Of a stretch of 64,000 bases of DNA, positions 31,184-42,778 are shown piece by piece. The notes under the pieces were generated by a model. The model searched no databases. It worked only from the letters and a program-made list of their open reading frames with translations, and had not been told where the DNA came from. The number at the start of each line of letters is the position of its first letter. Position 1 is the stretch's first letter. Made by a program: the position numbers and the translations under genes. Source of the stretch: Craspedostauros australis (taxonomy: Eukaryota > Bacillariophyta > Bacillariophyceae > Mastogloiales > Achnanthaceae); contig JAMXDE010000011.1 in NCBI GenBank assembly GCA_026770025.1, positions 930,001 to 994,000 on the forward strand, written 5' to 3'.

Positions 31184-33358
31184 GCTTGCGAGGTGAAGAG
31201 TTCAGTGGTTGCGGGATGATACAACTACGTCCAATGTTGGTGAAGGTTGATAGAACTGTGTTATTGTGTGTGCTTGTTTGAAGTGATGGTTTACAAAGTT
31301 AAGTTTGTTGAGATTATGAGCTCATCAATAAGAGCTCATCATCTTCCTGTTTTCTACTTCTTGGCTCCACTAATGGTGCTATTCACCATTGTCCATCGTG
31401 TTGTAACCATGCCAAACTTCTGGTTACTCTTGCTAATTAGTGTATCTGTGTCCAAACATGTGCAATGACACATGTTTGGAGGTCTAATAGAGTCTCTTTG
31501 ATCCTCTTGGATCATCTTCCTAATTTTGTCTTGGGTCTGAAACCCGCATCACATTTTCCGAATTCTTTCGAGTAGTTTTCTTGGATCTTTCGAATCGAAG
31601 TGTGATTGACACAAAGGACTCAAAACTCGAACAACGATTGGATTGATTCAGCACACATGGTCTAACAACAAGGGAACTCATGGTGAATACTAGCTGTGTG
31701 TCAATAGAGGTTGCAAGCTGATTGTACGAGATTGGCTGGTCGCGACGCACACCAGGCACACAAGGAGAACAGCACAGCACAGCACAGCACAGCACAGCAC
31801 CAGTCATTGACGCGCAGCACGGCGCAGCGCACCACAGAACGGCATGGACAACACAGGAGGATGGTCACAAGGTGCCTTGTACCATCCACTCTTTCCTTTG
31901 TGGGAAGGTCACAGTCATTCTACATTCTGTGTAAGCTATGACTACAAGCAGCAGAGAATCAACAGCAGCTCGTCGCAGATGCGCAATGTTTCCGTTGTCC
32001 ATTTTGTGAGGAGGATTTTGTGCCTTCGCTGTGTCGTTGTGGAATGGAGGTGCAATTCGGGACTCGCAAAGTGTTCTCATTGATGGGCGCATTTGGTAGA
32101 ATTGTGGTTAATCTCCATGGCCCCCAACAGCAAAAACTGTTTGAGAACACCAAACACAACACAACAACACGACAATGGAGAAACACAACAAAACTCCACA
32201 AGCGCTGTCGAATGGCATCGACGGCACTGCCACAACCAGCGGTCCAGTGCAAGATCTGAGGGCATAGGCGGAACCGCCATGGAAAGTTTGGTGGATGAGC
32301 GAGAGCGGGATGTCATCTTGGCTTATTTGGGGCCGTGGCAGGCCCACGCGCACACGGCACGATTCGGAGGAAAATATGCTCATTGGATATGGTCTCTGCC
32401 TGGAATGCACAGGCCATTCCAACGACCATGGATGGGCAAGACGTATCCAAGAGGATACAGTTAAGATGCACACGAAGTTTGAGGGTCGGGGGTGGCCTGG
32501 AAGGTGCCCTCCGCAAGAAACAAGTGGCGGGCAAGAGTTTTTTGGCGGGTGGCGGCGGACACATCACGTGACTTCGCTGGTGATGGGTGCCATTGAAAAG
32601 TCACCCATATCGCCAAACCACCCATTCAAGATGTGTTAGGAATCAACTCAATATGGCCATGGCGAAGTATCCTGCGCAGATACGTTCTGGAAGAGGCTGC
32701 AGCCTGGGATGCACACGAAAGGGATTTTTTTGGGTGTCGGAAAAACATCATGATGGCATCATCACATGGAGGTGCACCTTTGGAGGTATGAGCGCCCCAC
32801 CCATTCTGAACACATCAGTGTGTCGCCAGAGAATGTGGGAACGCATGAGGGGCATGTGAAGGAGCTGCAAGGATCGTATCGACGAGATACGGATCCAAAT
32901 CCGAACGGCATCCGTGTCGGAATCGGGTGTTCGAAAATTCTGCGTTTCAGTGCAGGGACAGTTTGGAGTATGAGATGCGGCTATCTGCGCAGGATCTTCA
33001 TGGAGTGGATAGATGGGGGGTATCCGGAGCCAGTGTGGTGCGCAGATTGTGAAAATGCCAGGGATGATAATGATGATCATGGGTGCTGAAGGTAGGGCAG
33101 CATGGTGCCATCGAGAATTTTTTGCACCCACCACCTGACAGACAGCAAGCCAAAACGACATTAAAAATAAAGTTCATACAAATTTAACTAAGATATTCAG
33201 AATAAACGATAGCCAAGCGTCCGAATGAACTGTCTAGTTTTAATTTTAAATGGTGCGTTGTTGAGATATAACATCATAAGCAGTTGTTTGGATGGTTTTG
33301 GGTGTGCTCTAATTTAGTCTACTTTATCACGACTCATCACGAGTAAAACTCAAAAAAC
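31184..33358. other. 5' subterminal region of MLE-1
   Basis: About 2.2 kb between the transposase start and the right TIR. It contains (AGCAC)6 at 31771-31800 and, at 33264-33280, a 17-nt block also found 82 nt inside the left end of MLE-2. Frames up to 137 aa are present on both strands without motifs. It should contain the transposase promoter. Confidence 0.6.
31771..31800. repeat. (AGCAC)6 microsatellite
   Basis: Six perfect AGCAC units in the MLE-1 5' region. Confidence 0.9.
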
Positions 33359-33408
33359 ACTCCACAACTAGTGTTATCGTGAGTGCATCAACTGCGACCT
33401 GGAGGTCG
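33359..33408 (-). repeat. Right terminal inverted repeat of MLE-1
   Basis: Reverse complement of the left TIR (48 of 48 plus one mismatch in the outer two bases). Followed by TA at 33409-33410. Lies about 190 bp upstream of the beta-galactosidase start codon. Confidence 0.85.
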
Positions 33409-33599
33409 TAGTAGTAGCAGTAGTATCACACACATCAACGAACGTATGACGCCTTTGACGCGTGGCATCATTCCATTCACCAGACCTGCCTCTCAGAAAT
33501 ACGATTGTACATCCAACAGGACATCGTCGTTTGCTCGTATCTGCGCCATTGTTTAGGAAACGCATCGTGGAGAGGCAGCGATTCTCGCGACAGTTCACG

Positions 33600-36500
33600 A
33601 TGGCAGACTCAACCCAACATCAATGGCGACAGCGCCAAACTCACGAAGGCGACAAAGGCGATGTCGACGGAGTTGCGGATGAGCATCAGTATCTGCTCGC
33701 AGAGGAAAGCTGCTGCGATCGAAGCCTGATGAGCATGAATAAGAACCATTCACTGTCGGGCAGTTGCGCTGAGATTGAAGATGATGAACGCGTGGAGCTG
33801 TGCCGTTCCGTTTGCACGCGCAAGCACGCAGCAATCATGGTTTGGGTGTTTACAAGCCTTCTCGTCGTGGCATTCCAAGCCTTGTTTCGTTGGACAAGCG
33901 CGGCCCACAATACCGCCGTTCAGAAGAAGTCTTTAGATACCGTGCAAAGCAGGCCTGGGTTTCCCTCATTTCATGATTTCGCTGGACATAATGCAAGCAT
34001 TGAAGTGTCCTACGATCGCAGGTCGCTACTCTTGAATGACCAGCGTTCCTTCTTCTTGTCCGGCAGCATGCACCCGGTCCGCGCGACGCGCCAAAGCTGG
34101 GAAGATGCGTTGGGTCAAGCGGTCCAGAATGGGTTGAACATGATCACGATGTACGTCATGTGGTCAGCACATCAACCACTTCCGGATCATCCGATCGATT
34201 GGAAATTTCCAGCTGGCGTGGGATGTGAAGGCGTCTCATATGATGATGATGATTCCATGGACGCATGTCGATGGGATCTGGCCACCGCTGTTCGGCTTGC
34301 TGGCAGCCGTGGGTTATTTGTCCATATCCGCATCGGACCATACACGTGCGCGGAGTACAGTTACGGCGGGATCCCAGAGTGGCTGCCGTTGGCGCATCCG
34401 GGCATCTCGATGCGGAGATACGATCTGACGTGGATGGCAGCGATGGAGGGATATGTCATCGAAGTCATCGAGTATCTGACCGAAGAGAAGCTGTGGTCAT
34501 ACCAAGGCGGGCCCATCATCTTGGGCCAAATCGAAAACGAACTTGGCAATGACATGGACGCACCGGATTCAGCTGCCAGTGATATCGATAACTGCAACTC
34601 CGCCAATGACGAACAGGCAAAAAATGAACCTGCAGGAGTACACGAGGATGCGATCTGTTCAGACCAAACCAAAGGAACAAGCGGAACGACCCAAGACTAT
34701 GCCAACTGGTGCGGCGATCTCGTTCAAAAGCTCGCACCTCAAGTTTCATGGACCATGTGCTTTGGCCTTTCGGCATCCAACACCGTCGAAACTTGCAATG
34801 GCGATTGCACCGGCTACTGGGTGGAGCAGCACGGTGACAGCGGAAGGATTCAGATCGACCAACCAGCGCTGCTGACGGAATTTGAGAATGGCTTCCAGAT
34901 ATGGGGAGAGAATGCGTCTCAACCCACAGACTACTTCTGGGGTCGCACTTCGAGGAACACGGGTCAGGAGGTACTGAAGTGGTTTGCTCGCGGAGGGGCT
35001 CATCTGAACTACTACATGTGGTGGGGAGGCTACAACCGTGGGCGGTGAGTTCGCATGGGTATTGCTCGTGCGCAGTACCTACGTCTTCTCATGGTATGGT
35101 CGATGCGCTGAGCGGGCTACGGATATTGCACTGCCTTGGCAACCCCGTCAGTCAGCAAGCCACTGTACTCCTCACTTTTTCTTCACACACCTCACATGGT
35201 TTGGTCTCCTACTTCAAATGCACGCTTTTCTACACAAAACAAACACCGTGTACAACACATCCACGTGGTTGCATCACTTCCATCTGCTTGGCCGCATCCA
35301 ACTACTCGAATTCCAAATCTTTTCGCGCATGTGCAGAAGCGCGGCGGCAGGGATATCCAACATGTATGCTGCCGATGGCGTGCTTTGCCCATCCGGGCAG
35401 CGGCACCACCCCAAGTTCGAGTATCTGCAATCTCTCCATGACATGTTGGCTACTATCGCGCCCGCATTACTGCATCGCGACAGCGCTCTACACCAGGACA
35501 AGGACCTTCTGGTCAAGAATTCAAACGGCGAATGGGCCCTTCAGGGTGACCAACGAATGTTCGAATACGGTGCCCAGAATACAAATGGGCCTGGCAAAGA
35601 CGGTGATGGAGGCAGCGAAAACGGCAGTCTACCACATGTCATATTCGTCGAAAACGATGCGAATTTTCCAGTGACGGCCTGGGTGTACGGTTACGGAGCT
35701 GTATCGCTATCACCCGCATCTGTCACAGTTATCGTCGACGGAGCCGTGGAATTTGACAGTGCCATCATCGATGGCCAAGCAGAGCAGTACCAACGCATCT
35801 TCGATGAAGATACCGCGAGCGAGCTCAGTTGGACGACGCAGCCAGAACCGTTACGATTGTCGGAGAAGGACAAGAAGGTAACGGCAAGCACTGAGCCGAT
35901 CGAGCAAACAGCACTCAACATCGCCTCTGACGTCTCCAGCGACTATGCGTGGTATGAAACCAACATCACTCTCAATGCAGACATGGACGACGCGACGTTG
36001 CATATTGATACAGCGGAAGCCAACAGCTTTGTCGCATACATCGATGGTCAATATGTTGCCGAGGCCAACCGTCACTTTCACAAGGAAGGACTTGTTACTT
36101 TAGATGTTCCAATTGGAGGCATCGACGCAGGAGTTCATCGTCTCCTGCTCCTCTCCGAGTCCTTGGGATACGACAACTTGATCGGGAGATGGGGAGTAGA
36201 CACGAAACGTAAGATGAAGGGCATAGTCGGGTCCGTCGTTCTCGGTGGATCTCAGGACGGTAGCAGCACATCCATTGTGGTGCAGAGCGAAACCATGGCC
36301 AGCGGTCGGCGTTGGCTTTCCTTCCCAGGATTGCATTGGGACCTTGGCAACATCCGCAATAACAACCCCAACGATGGCGATGATCACGATGGATCCATCG
36401 AAAAGACAGATGTTGCGGCAGGCATTGCAACATCATCCGTTCAAGCAAGATGGGCGCAAACAACGTTCCAGACTCCCCCATTCGACTCTCCACACAGGAG

Positions 36501-36789
36501 CCTCTTCTTGAAGGTATCAGAAGGCCGAGGTCACATCTGGTTGAATGGTCATGATCTTGGGCGTTTCTGGAACATCACGAAAGCAGGGAGCAGCAACCGC
36601 CCGACCCAGCTGTACTATCAACTTCCACCTGACTACTTGAACAAAGCTGACGGAGATGCCAATGATCTCACGATCTTTGACGTTTTTGGATCAGCCCACG
36701 TGACCGCGCAACTCGTGTTGAGCTCTCTCGAAGTGTCCGCTGAGCCCAACTTCAAGGACGAGGTCGACTACCTGGATGCATGCATCTGA
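33600..36789 (+). CDS. GH35 beta-galactosidase, type II membrane anchor, two exons
   Basis: Exons are 33600-35044 and 35337-36789; the 292-bp intron (donor GTGAGT, acceptor GCAG) is in phase 2 and the joined protein has 965 aa. The start is the ATG at 33600 (MADSTQHQ); an in-frame ATG at 33462 is possible. A hydrophobic anchor (IMVWVFTSLLVVAFQALF) follows an acidic cytosolic tail, so the catalytic part faces the lumen or outside. GH35 marks are FFLSGSMHPVRATRQSWEDA, IRIGPYTCAEYSYGGIPEWL, the acid/base Glu in PIILGQIENELG and the nucleophile region QPALLTEFENGFQIWG. Beta-sandwich segments near the C-terminus include HIWLNGHDLGRFWNI. The reaction is removal of terminal beta-galactose from glycans or polysaccharides. 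An acidic Asn/Asp-rich insertion follows the acid/base motif. The gene sits immediately right of the MLE-1 insertion, which may have displaced its promoter. Confidence 0.88.
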
Positions 36790-37149
36790 TGGATGGTAAT
36801 AATCTTGGAGGAAGGCACGCAGCTGCAACTGCAGGAAACGCAAAGCAAAATAACATCGCAGCAGCATCGCAAGTGCTCTTCCGTCTTCGCAATATGCCAT
36901 TAAATCTCTCATGGGCTTAAAATGTGCTACACATCAAAAACTGATATAATCGCCACGTCCCTCATCTTGTGGATGGACGCATGCTGACCGTTGCAATGTT
37001 CGCGGTGCGACGTCGTCGTGTTGCATCCGATAGGTAATTGCAAGCCTCCGTGCTCCTTCAGGGCCATTCCATCTTTCCGTTCCAGTTCTTCTCCGCAGCC
37101 ATGCACCGTACCCTCTCAAACCAGAGATACCATTTCTCTCTGTCTCTCC
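36790..37149. other. Convergent 3' region
   Basis: 360 bases between two convergent stop codons. No gene or repeat recognised; presumably overlapping 3' UTRs. Confidence 0.5.
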
Positions 37150-39549
37150 TCAAATCTTGTTTGCGAGACTCGTGAAAGGGAAGGAAAGAATGCTGCCTGT
37201 CAGCAATCCGAAATTGACCGCAAAGGACAGAATCTCGGATGATATCTCCTGCGCGTCGTGTTTGTTCGGGATCATCGACGGCGCATGGATGAAGGACCAT
37301 GACTGGAATAGGCCATTGGATATGGAGAATGCCATCATGACGACGAAGAAGTACACATCATTTTGCACATGATGATTGTCGATCACGACTTCGGCATCAC
37401 CCGCGCCACTGTGGCGATCATGGGACACGCACGACAGGAAGAGCGGGTAAGACAGGATGCGAAGCGCCGTGAGCATGACCAACCGTGATGACCCTTTCGG
37501 ACCCTTGGCGATTTGAAATTTGCCCGCCAGTATCCTGCCGGTGAAGTCACCGATGTTGAACAAAACGAAGATGTACGGCGTGTAGAGGTCATCGAAGAGA
37601 CGCGATTTGCCTTGGCATTGGTAGGAACCCTCCAGCTGCGACAGCCAGCCCGGGAATATGGACAGCGTCACAGCGAATGTTGTGAAGATGCCAAACACGG
37701 AACCCCAAACCAATGAAAATATCTGCCCTGTTGTAGCATCGGTATCGGCATCTGCAGATTCTGTGGTGGGCTCATCTTCGAATGGCGCTTCTTCTCCTCC
37801 TCCTCCTCCTGCTGCTGCTCCATTGTGGGCATTGGTCGCCGAAATGTTTTGATTTGGAAGAGTTCCACCGACGCGTTGTTGCGATGCGTTGTGATTCAGT
37901 TCTGCATTCGCCGCCGAATCTGAATGAAAACCGTGATGCCCCGTCATCTCAGATGCTGCTGCTACTGCTGCTACTGCTTCTCCGTTGGTCGTTCTCTTTG
38001 ATCCCGATGCCCCAGGAACTCCGTTCATTCCTGAATTCGACATGCCTTCATCAGTGCCATCGCGAGCACCAGACCACCGGGCTGCGTTCATCTCCAGCCC
38101 AATCCTCGGTGTCCCAAAGGAAGCCGGATCTTCCTGCATGGTATCCAGCCGTTCGTATGCAGTCGCAAATTGGTGCTTGTGAATGAAGTAAACGCCCCAA
38201 ATGCAAGGCACGATGATTGCGCACGAAATCGAAAAGAACACCAGTATGCCCCAATCAATCTTCGTGTACGGATAGCACTCGGGAGCCTCGCCTGCCACGG
38301 TCATGGCAAGGTCGCCATCGAGGTCTCGCTCTGCTTCCACAGCTGCGTATACCATCATGTCAAAAGCAAAAGTGCTGTTGGGCTGTTCGTCGTTGACGCA
38401 GAACTCCTCAATGAATTCCGATGCATCCTCTGACATGGCTGCGCCGAAATTGACGATGCTGATCCCCAAACCTCCCAACGCTTGCCCGGAAAAGAACGGC
38501 GCAACGCCGATCTCTGGTGAGTAGATGGCGGCTGTGGCCACGATGCCAGCGTTGGCAAAGGCGGCAAACATGCCGCTGATGTAAACCATCGCCAAGCTGA
38601 TCCAGCTGAAGGTGTACGCATCGATGTTGGGGATGAGAACAAACACCGTGGACAGGATGAAGCAAACGAGGTAGACAGTGAAGGCAACCATGATGAGAAT
38701 ATGCGTTGATCCTTCTTCGTGTTCATGGTTGGAAGGGACCGCAATGCCTTCATCCGTGTACGATGCATTCGTTTCATCGCTGCCTGACCCGTTGCTCGAC
38801 GCACGATTCAATGAAAGCGACTCTGTTGGGACCATGTGATCGCCATTCGCGCCCTCCGTTTGCTGGGCTCGCTGCTGATGAAGTTGCGAGGGAACACCGG
38901 TGCCATGATCTCCATCGTGTCGCATTTTCTTCTTCTTGTCCATGTAGATTCGGTAGATGATCATGCCACCCAACGCAGTAATAGAGGCAATGTTCCAGAT
39001 GAACCCAAACCAAAGCTCAAAGTTCGCGGTGTCCTTTCCATGAGATGTGCAGAGGCGCTTTTCGAAGTAGGCGTTCACGCTCATGAAGGCATTCCATGGC
39101 AGCAACACGCCGACGCCCAACAGGAAGAAGATGCTCTTCAATGCAAGCAATCTGTACCGCAACGTCCAATGGATCAATCCAGGTAAGATGGTGCATTCAC
39201 TCGTCTCCGGGCTGGACGTGTATGGCTCCCCACCGTTGATGCCGTGAGCATCCCCATTGTTGTGACCGTTGCTCATTGTAGCCTCTTGATGCGTTGGGTT
39301 CGTTGGGCCTTTCGCAAGTCTGATTGAGCAATCTGAATGGCTGAGAGCAGGAAAGCGAATGTAAGCAGGATAACTGATGGCACAGACGATGCTGCTGTGG
39401 TCTGCCTCTCTGTGATCCCTTCTTTGTCGGTATGATGGGGTCGACGATGGTGTCGACGATGGTGTCGACGATGGTGCCGACGATGGTGTTGGAAGTTGTG
39501 ACATCAGCTCAATCACTTTCTCTCTCTGGAGATCCACAAGGTCTGACAC
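37150..39549 (-). CDS. Equilibrative nucleoside transporter (ENT/SLC29 family)
   Basis: A 799-aa frame ending in TGA, longer than typical ENTs (about 450 aa) because of low-complexity insertions. The first helix FFLLGVGVLLPWNAFMSVNAYF is the ENT signature. Further helices include WFGFIWNIASITALGGMIIY, THILIMVAFTVYLVCFILST, SWISLAMVYISGMFAAFANAG, WGSVFGIFTTFAVTLSIFPGW and VMMAFSISNGLFQSWSF. Other ENT marks are YTPYIFVLFNIGDFTGRIL and SFAVNFGLLTGSILSFPF at the end. Two hydrophilic loops, one Gln/Asn/Ser-rich and one Ala/Gly-rich with acidic patches, account for the extra length. The family moves nucleosides or nucleobases through plasma or vacuolar membranes. The probable start is the ATG at 39276 (MSNGHNN); the upstream in-frame part encodes a Ser-Thr-Pro microsatellite. 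Confidence 0.9.
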   Translation of the reverse strand: MSDLVDLQREKVIELMSQLPTPSSAPSSTPSSTPSSTPSYRQRRDHREADHSSIVCAISYPAYIRFPALSHSDCSIRLAKGPTNPTHQEATMSNGHNNGDAHGINGGEPYTSSPETSECTILPGLIHWTLRYRLLALKSIFFLLGVGVLLPWNAFMSVNAYFEKRLCTSHGKDTANFELWFGFIWNIASITALGGMIIYRIYMDKKKKMRHDGDHGTGVPSQLHQQRAQQTEGANGDHMVPTESLSLNRASSNGSGSDETNASYTDEGIAVPSNHEHEEGSTHILIMVAFTVYLVCFILSTVFVLIPNIDAYTFSWISLAMVYISGMFAAFANAGIVATAAIYSPEIGVAPFFSGQALGGLGISIVNFGAAMSEDASEFIEEFCVNDEQPNSTFAFDMMVYAAVEAERDLDGDLAMTVAGEAPECYPYTKIDWGILVFFSISCAIIVPCIWGVYFIHKHQFATAYERLDTMQEDPASFGTPRIGLEMNAARWSGARDGTDEGMSNSGMNGVPGASGSKRTTNGEAVAAVAAASEMTGHHGFHSDSAANAELNHNASQQRVGGTLPNQNISATNAHNGAAAGGGGGEEAPFEDEPTTESADADTDATTGQIFSLVWGSVFGIFTTFAVTLSIFPGWLSQLEGSYQCQGKSRLFDDLYTPYIFVLFNIGDFTGRILAGKFQIAKGPKGSSRLVMLTALRILSYPLFLSCVSHDRHSGAGDAEVVIDNHHVQNDVYFFVVMMAFSISNGLFQSWSFIHAPSMIPNKHDAQEISSEILSFAVNFGLLTGSILSFPFTSLANKI
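39432..39486. repeat. 12-bp GTCGACGATGGT tandem repeat
   Basis: About four near-identical units. On the minus strand they encode SSTP/SSAP repeats if translation begins at 39549; otherwise they lie in the 5' leader of the transporter gene. Confidence 0.85.
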
Positions 39550-39930
39550 AGACAGAATTGGGCATCAAAGAACGAATGACAGAAGTCAGGAAAAGATGTG
39601 TCATTTTTGTGTGATGACCGAATCCCACACACGACTGGCGTTTTTCCAAGGCCATTTTCAGTCTATCAGAAGGTGTCTAGAAAGAGATGATGGGGCGCTG
39701 ACTGTCGACTTTGTAATACTGTGCACCATGCAAGCTGTGTAATAAAGTTCTAATCTTGACTAGAGCACGAGTATGCTGACCAAACAACACTTTCCTTCGT
39801 TTCATTTGCGTTTCCTTCGTTCTTTCCTATCATTATTGACACTACGTACGAATATGCTGCTGTTCCGGTGAATTTTCATCGTGTTTCCACTTCCGTGTTT
39901 CCACTTCCGTGTCCGTCGTCGCCGTGGACA
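39550..39930. other. Intergenic region upstream of the transporter gene
   Basis: About 380 bases between the transporter's 5' end and the stop of the RING gene; both genes point left. CGTGTTTCCACTTC is duplicated directly at 39890-39913. No gene seen. Confidence 0.5.
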
Positions 39931-42778
39931 TCACTGTCGCACGCCCCGAGTTCGCTTGATGGTTTTGATGAGGCGTTTGATGATCTCTTCCTTCTCGATG
40001 CAATCTGAGATCTTGACTTGGCATTCACGTGCCGTGCCTCGCAGCTCGGACAACGACATGGTCGCCAACGGTGCCAGTGTTCGCAGATACGGCAGGACAT
40101 GGGACTTCGCGCCGTGCGTGACTTCGCAAACGATGTGATCGACCATGGCCTCTCTGTCCGTGCAGTTGCTCAGATCGATCTGAACTTCATTGGCGAGCGC
40201 CCGAAGCTGCGATACGGACCATCTGTCGAGAGCATCCAGGCCCATGGAAGATCTGGAGAGGTCAGGGTTGGCCCGCGCTTCGATGAGCAAGCGGATGATG
40301 TCGCTGCGTTCGAAGCAGTTGGAAATATCCACGTTGTACACTTTTGCAATTTCGCTCAGGTCGGAGATAGAGAACGATTCGTACTGTGAATGTTCGCTCT
40401 GTGCCACCAGCCAGTTGTTCGTTGTGGTATCATTCGTCGAGGTTTCCACAGGAATCGTGTGCACCTCTTCGACGGTCGCAGCTTCCTGCGTTTCCATTTG
40501 GGCTGCAACACTTGTGCGGGGAAGATCGTCATATGCATTGTACCGTTGTGGTGGAGCTGTCGGCGGCGATGGTGGCGACGACTGTGACGACGACGGTGAC
40601 GATGTTGTTGACCGCCGTGGTGTGTCTGGCTGTAGCACTGCCTCAACTCCCGCTGATCTACTCGGCGCATGTTCCGAGTACTCGGTCGTTTGCACCGGCA
40701 TTCGCGCGACTCCTGCATCGTCCAAAGATTGCCGGAAATCATTGCTATTCTCGTTGCCGTTCTCATTGATGTCATCGATCGCATGGTTGGCGTACTCGTT
40801 GATTCTTTCGTCCCTCATCGGAGAGGCACTGGATGGAACTTCCGTGTACACCGAGGCTGTCATACACATGCTCACATCGCCTTCGCTGGCGTCGTCATCA
40901 AACTCAACAACTTCGATGTCTCGCGGTACATCAGACGGGATGTCATCATGTCTGGCGAAGTCTGCTTCGTCAAACGCATGACGAACCCGGACGCTGCGTG
41001 GTTCTTGATTGCGCATCAATCCTCTGATGGTGATGGGCGTGGCATGAGACCTGTATTGGTAATTTGTGAAGTTGGCGCCGGTCTCGTGGTTCAGAAAGTT
41101 GGCGCCGGCTTCATCGACCGAGTAGACTGTCTCGACCGTCATATCTCGCTGGGTTGGTTGCTGATCTTGTTCATCTCGCCGTCGCCCATCATCGCAGTCA
41201 TTGTTGTTCATGGCATTTCCGTAGGGATACGAATACGGGTATGCGTCATCCACGTTTCCACCGTCGTTCTCTTTGTCACTTTGGCCGTCCATGGGATCGT
41301 CTTCATCGAGAACCTCCAAGCGACCGCTGTTCTGGAAGAGGATCAGCATGTCGCTCTTCTCGACGACATCCTCGCGTCTGAAGAAGACGCCCTGCGCATA
41401 CAAGAGATATCCATTCGAAAACGAACATAGCAGAGGATGGCGTATCCATAACAGAGTGATGAGCAGTGCATACCGTCGGATTGCGTGAGCGTTCCAAAAT
41501 GTGACCGGAGTGTGAGCAGGATGTTGATGAACCACCGAAGAAGGCCGAAACGAATCAAGTCACCCACGAGCATGCAGGCTGGCCACAAATCAGTGCAGTG
41601 CAGAACATAGCAGTGTGGAGGGTGAAAGTGCCTTCCCTTCATGCGCATATTGATGAATGTAGACTTACCGCATCTTGCATGGCCTGCCGAAGCGCTGAGA
41701 TGCTCATTGCCTTGAGTTCGGAGAGCTGATACTGCACAGGTTCGGGCGCAGGCACCAACTCCACAATCCGCTTGTCGATGAGGTACTGGATGATATCTCG
41801 CTTCTCGACGCCGATGGATCGTGACTGCGGCTTTGAGTTGGCGAAGGCCTTCAATTCTGAAACTGTGAGGCGCTTCAATTCGTACATGGCAAATCGCGGC
41901 TTGCGGTGCCTCATGCGTTCGAGGCGGCCCACCTCGTAGTTTGGATCATCCGTCTCCAGCTCGAACCGGCAGATGGGACACGTGCAACGGTTTTTCAACC
42001 ATTGCTTCAAGCAGTCGGAATGGAAGATGTGCGCACAAGGCATCCTCAGCACGTAGTCATTCAGATTGTTCCTGATATGGCAAGATCGTCCAAGGGCGTC
42101 GTCCAATCACGACAGTGTGGCACAGCGCATTACAAACCGTGTCGTTGTTACCGTTCCCATCGTCGTGGTTGGTAACAAGGGGAGAGTAGAGTTTGGCATT
42201 GCAAGCACAGGAAGAGGTGAGATGGGTTAAGCACCCGCACGCACAAACACAATGTAGTGACATCGCGCATCGTCTGGTCCTGCATCTCTTCAGTCACATT
42301 GCATGATGCTGCGCATCACAGCACATTGTATCACGTGAACACCACCAGTAATGAAACAGGGTTTGGATCTCGCGTGGAGTGGACTACTCGCAGAAACTTA
42401 CGGTTCCAGGCAGATGCAACACTCCCGATTGCAAGGATCCACAAGGTCTTCGGGAGCCACCTTGATCGTCGGCAAGTGGCGAACCGCGCGAGCGCTGGCA
42501 CGTGCGTTGGTCCTCATGTTGCCAGGTTGTTGCGGTTGTTGTTGTTGTTGTTGTTCGTTGGCGCGGCTGCGGCGATTGCCCGGATAGCGACCCCGTCGTC
42601 CGCGATCGCGCTGCTGGGGATGTGGCCCAAACTGCTCCCGCACCGTTTCCTCTGCGGTCCTGGTGACGGAGTTGACGGTGCGCACAATTGAATCGAAGAG
42701 GTTGTTCATGGTTGCGTCGTTGTTGTTGTTCGCTGGCCTTCCTCCTGCCTCCGTCCTCTGCTTTGTGGTCTCTTCCAA
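39931..42778 (-). CDS. RING-finger protein with SAP-like repeats, three exons
   Basis: Exons are complement 42402-42778, 41669-42071 and 39931-41391; introns are 330 bp (donor GTAAGT) and 277 bp (donor GTAAGT), in phases 2 and 0, giving 746 aa. The RING is split by intron 1: CCICLEP from exon 1, then MPCAHIFHSDCLKQWL and CTCPICRFEL from exon 2, a RING-H2 type suited to an E3 ubiquitin ligase. After it come five or so repeats of about 35 residues: LTVSELKAFANS..EKRDIIQYL, MSISALRQAMQDAG..EKSDMLILF (assembled across intron 2), FSISDLSEIAKVYNVDISNC, WSVSQLRALANEVQIDLSNC and MSLSELRGTARECQVKISDC. Each pairs a hydrophobic helix with a Cys-x-(E/D)-(K/R) helix, like SAP/ARMET-C folds. A long acidic, Asn/Ser-rich disordered region lies between repeats 2 and 3. 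Exon 1 carries a poly-Gln run. The start could instead be the ATG at 42709. Confidence 0.78.

Larger units (their letters stand above)
23835..33408 (-). mobile_element. MLE-1: mariner-like DNA transposon with apparent cargo gene
   Basis: A 9,574-bp unit bounded by 50-bp inverted repeats (23835-23884 and 33359-33408, one mismatch) and flanked on both sides by TA (23833-23834; 33409-33410), the target duplication of Tc1/mariner elements. The ends begin CTACCTCC/CGACCTCC, recalling the CTCCCTCC ends of plant mariner/Stowaway elements. The intact transposase gene (28637-31183) points left. Its 5' subterminal region shares a 17-nt block with MLE-2 (33264-33280 inverted versus 48027-48043) at the same distance from the TIR core CTAGTTGTGG, which ties this end to the family. 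Between the transposase and the left end lies a degenerate Pro-Thr/Cys-rich gene. The boundary call rests on the TIRs. That the inner gene is captured cargo is inference. Confidence 0.75.
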
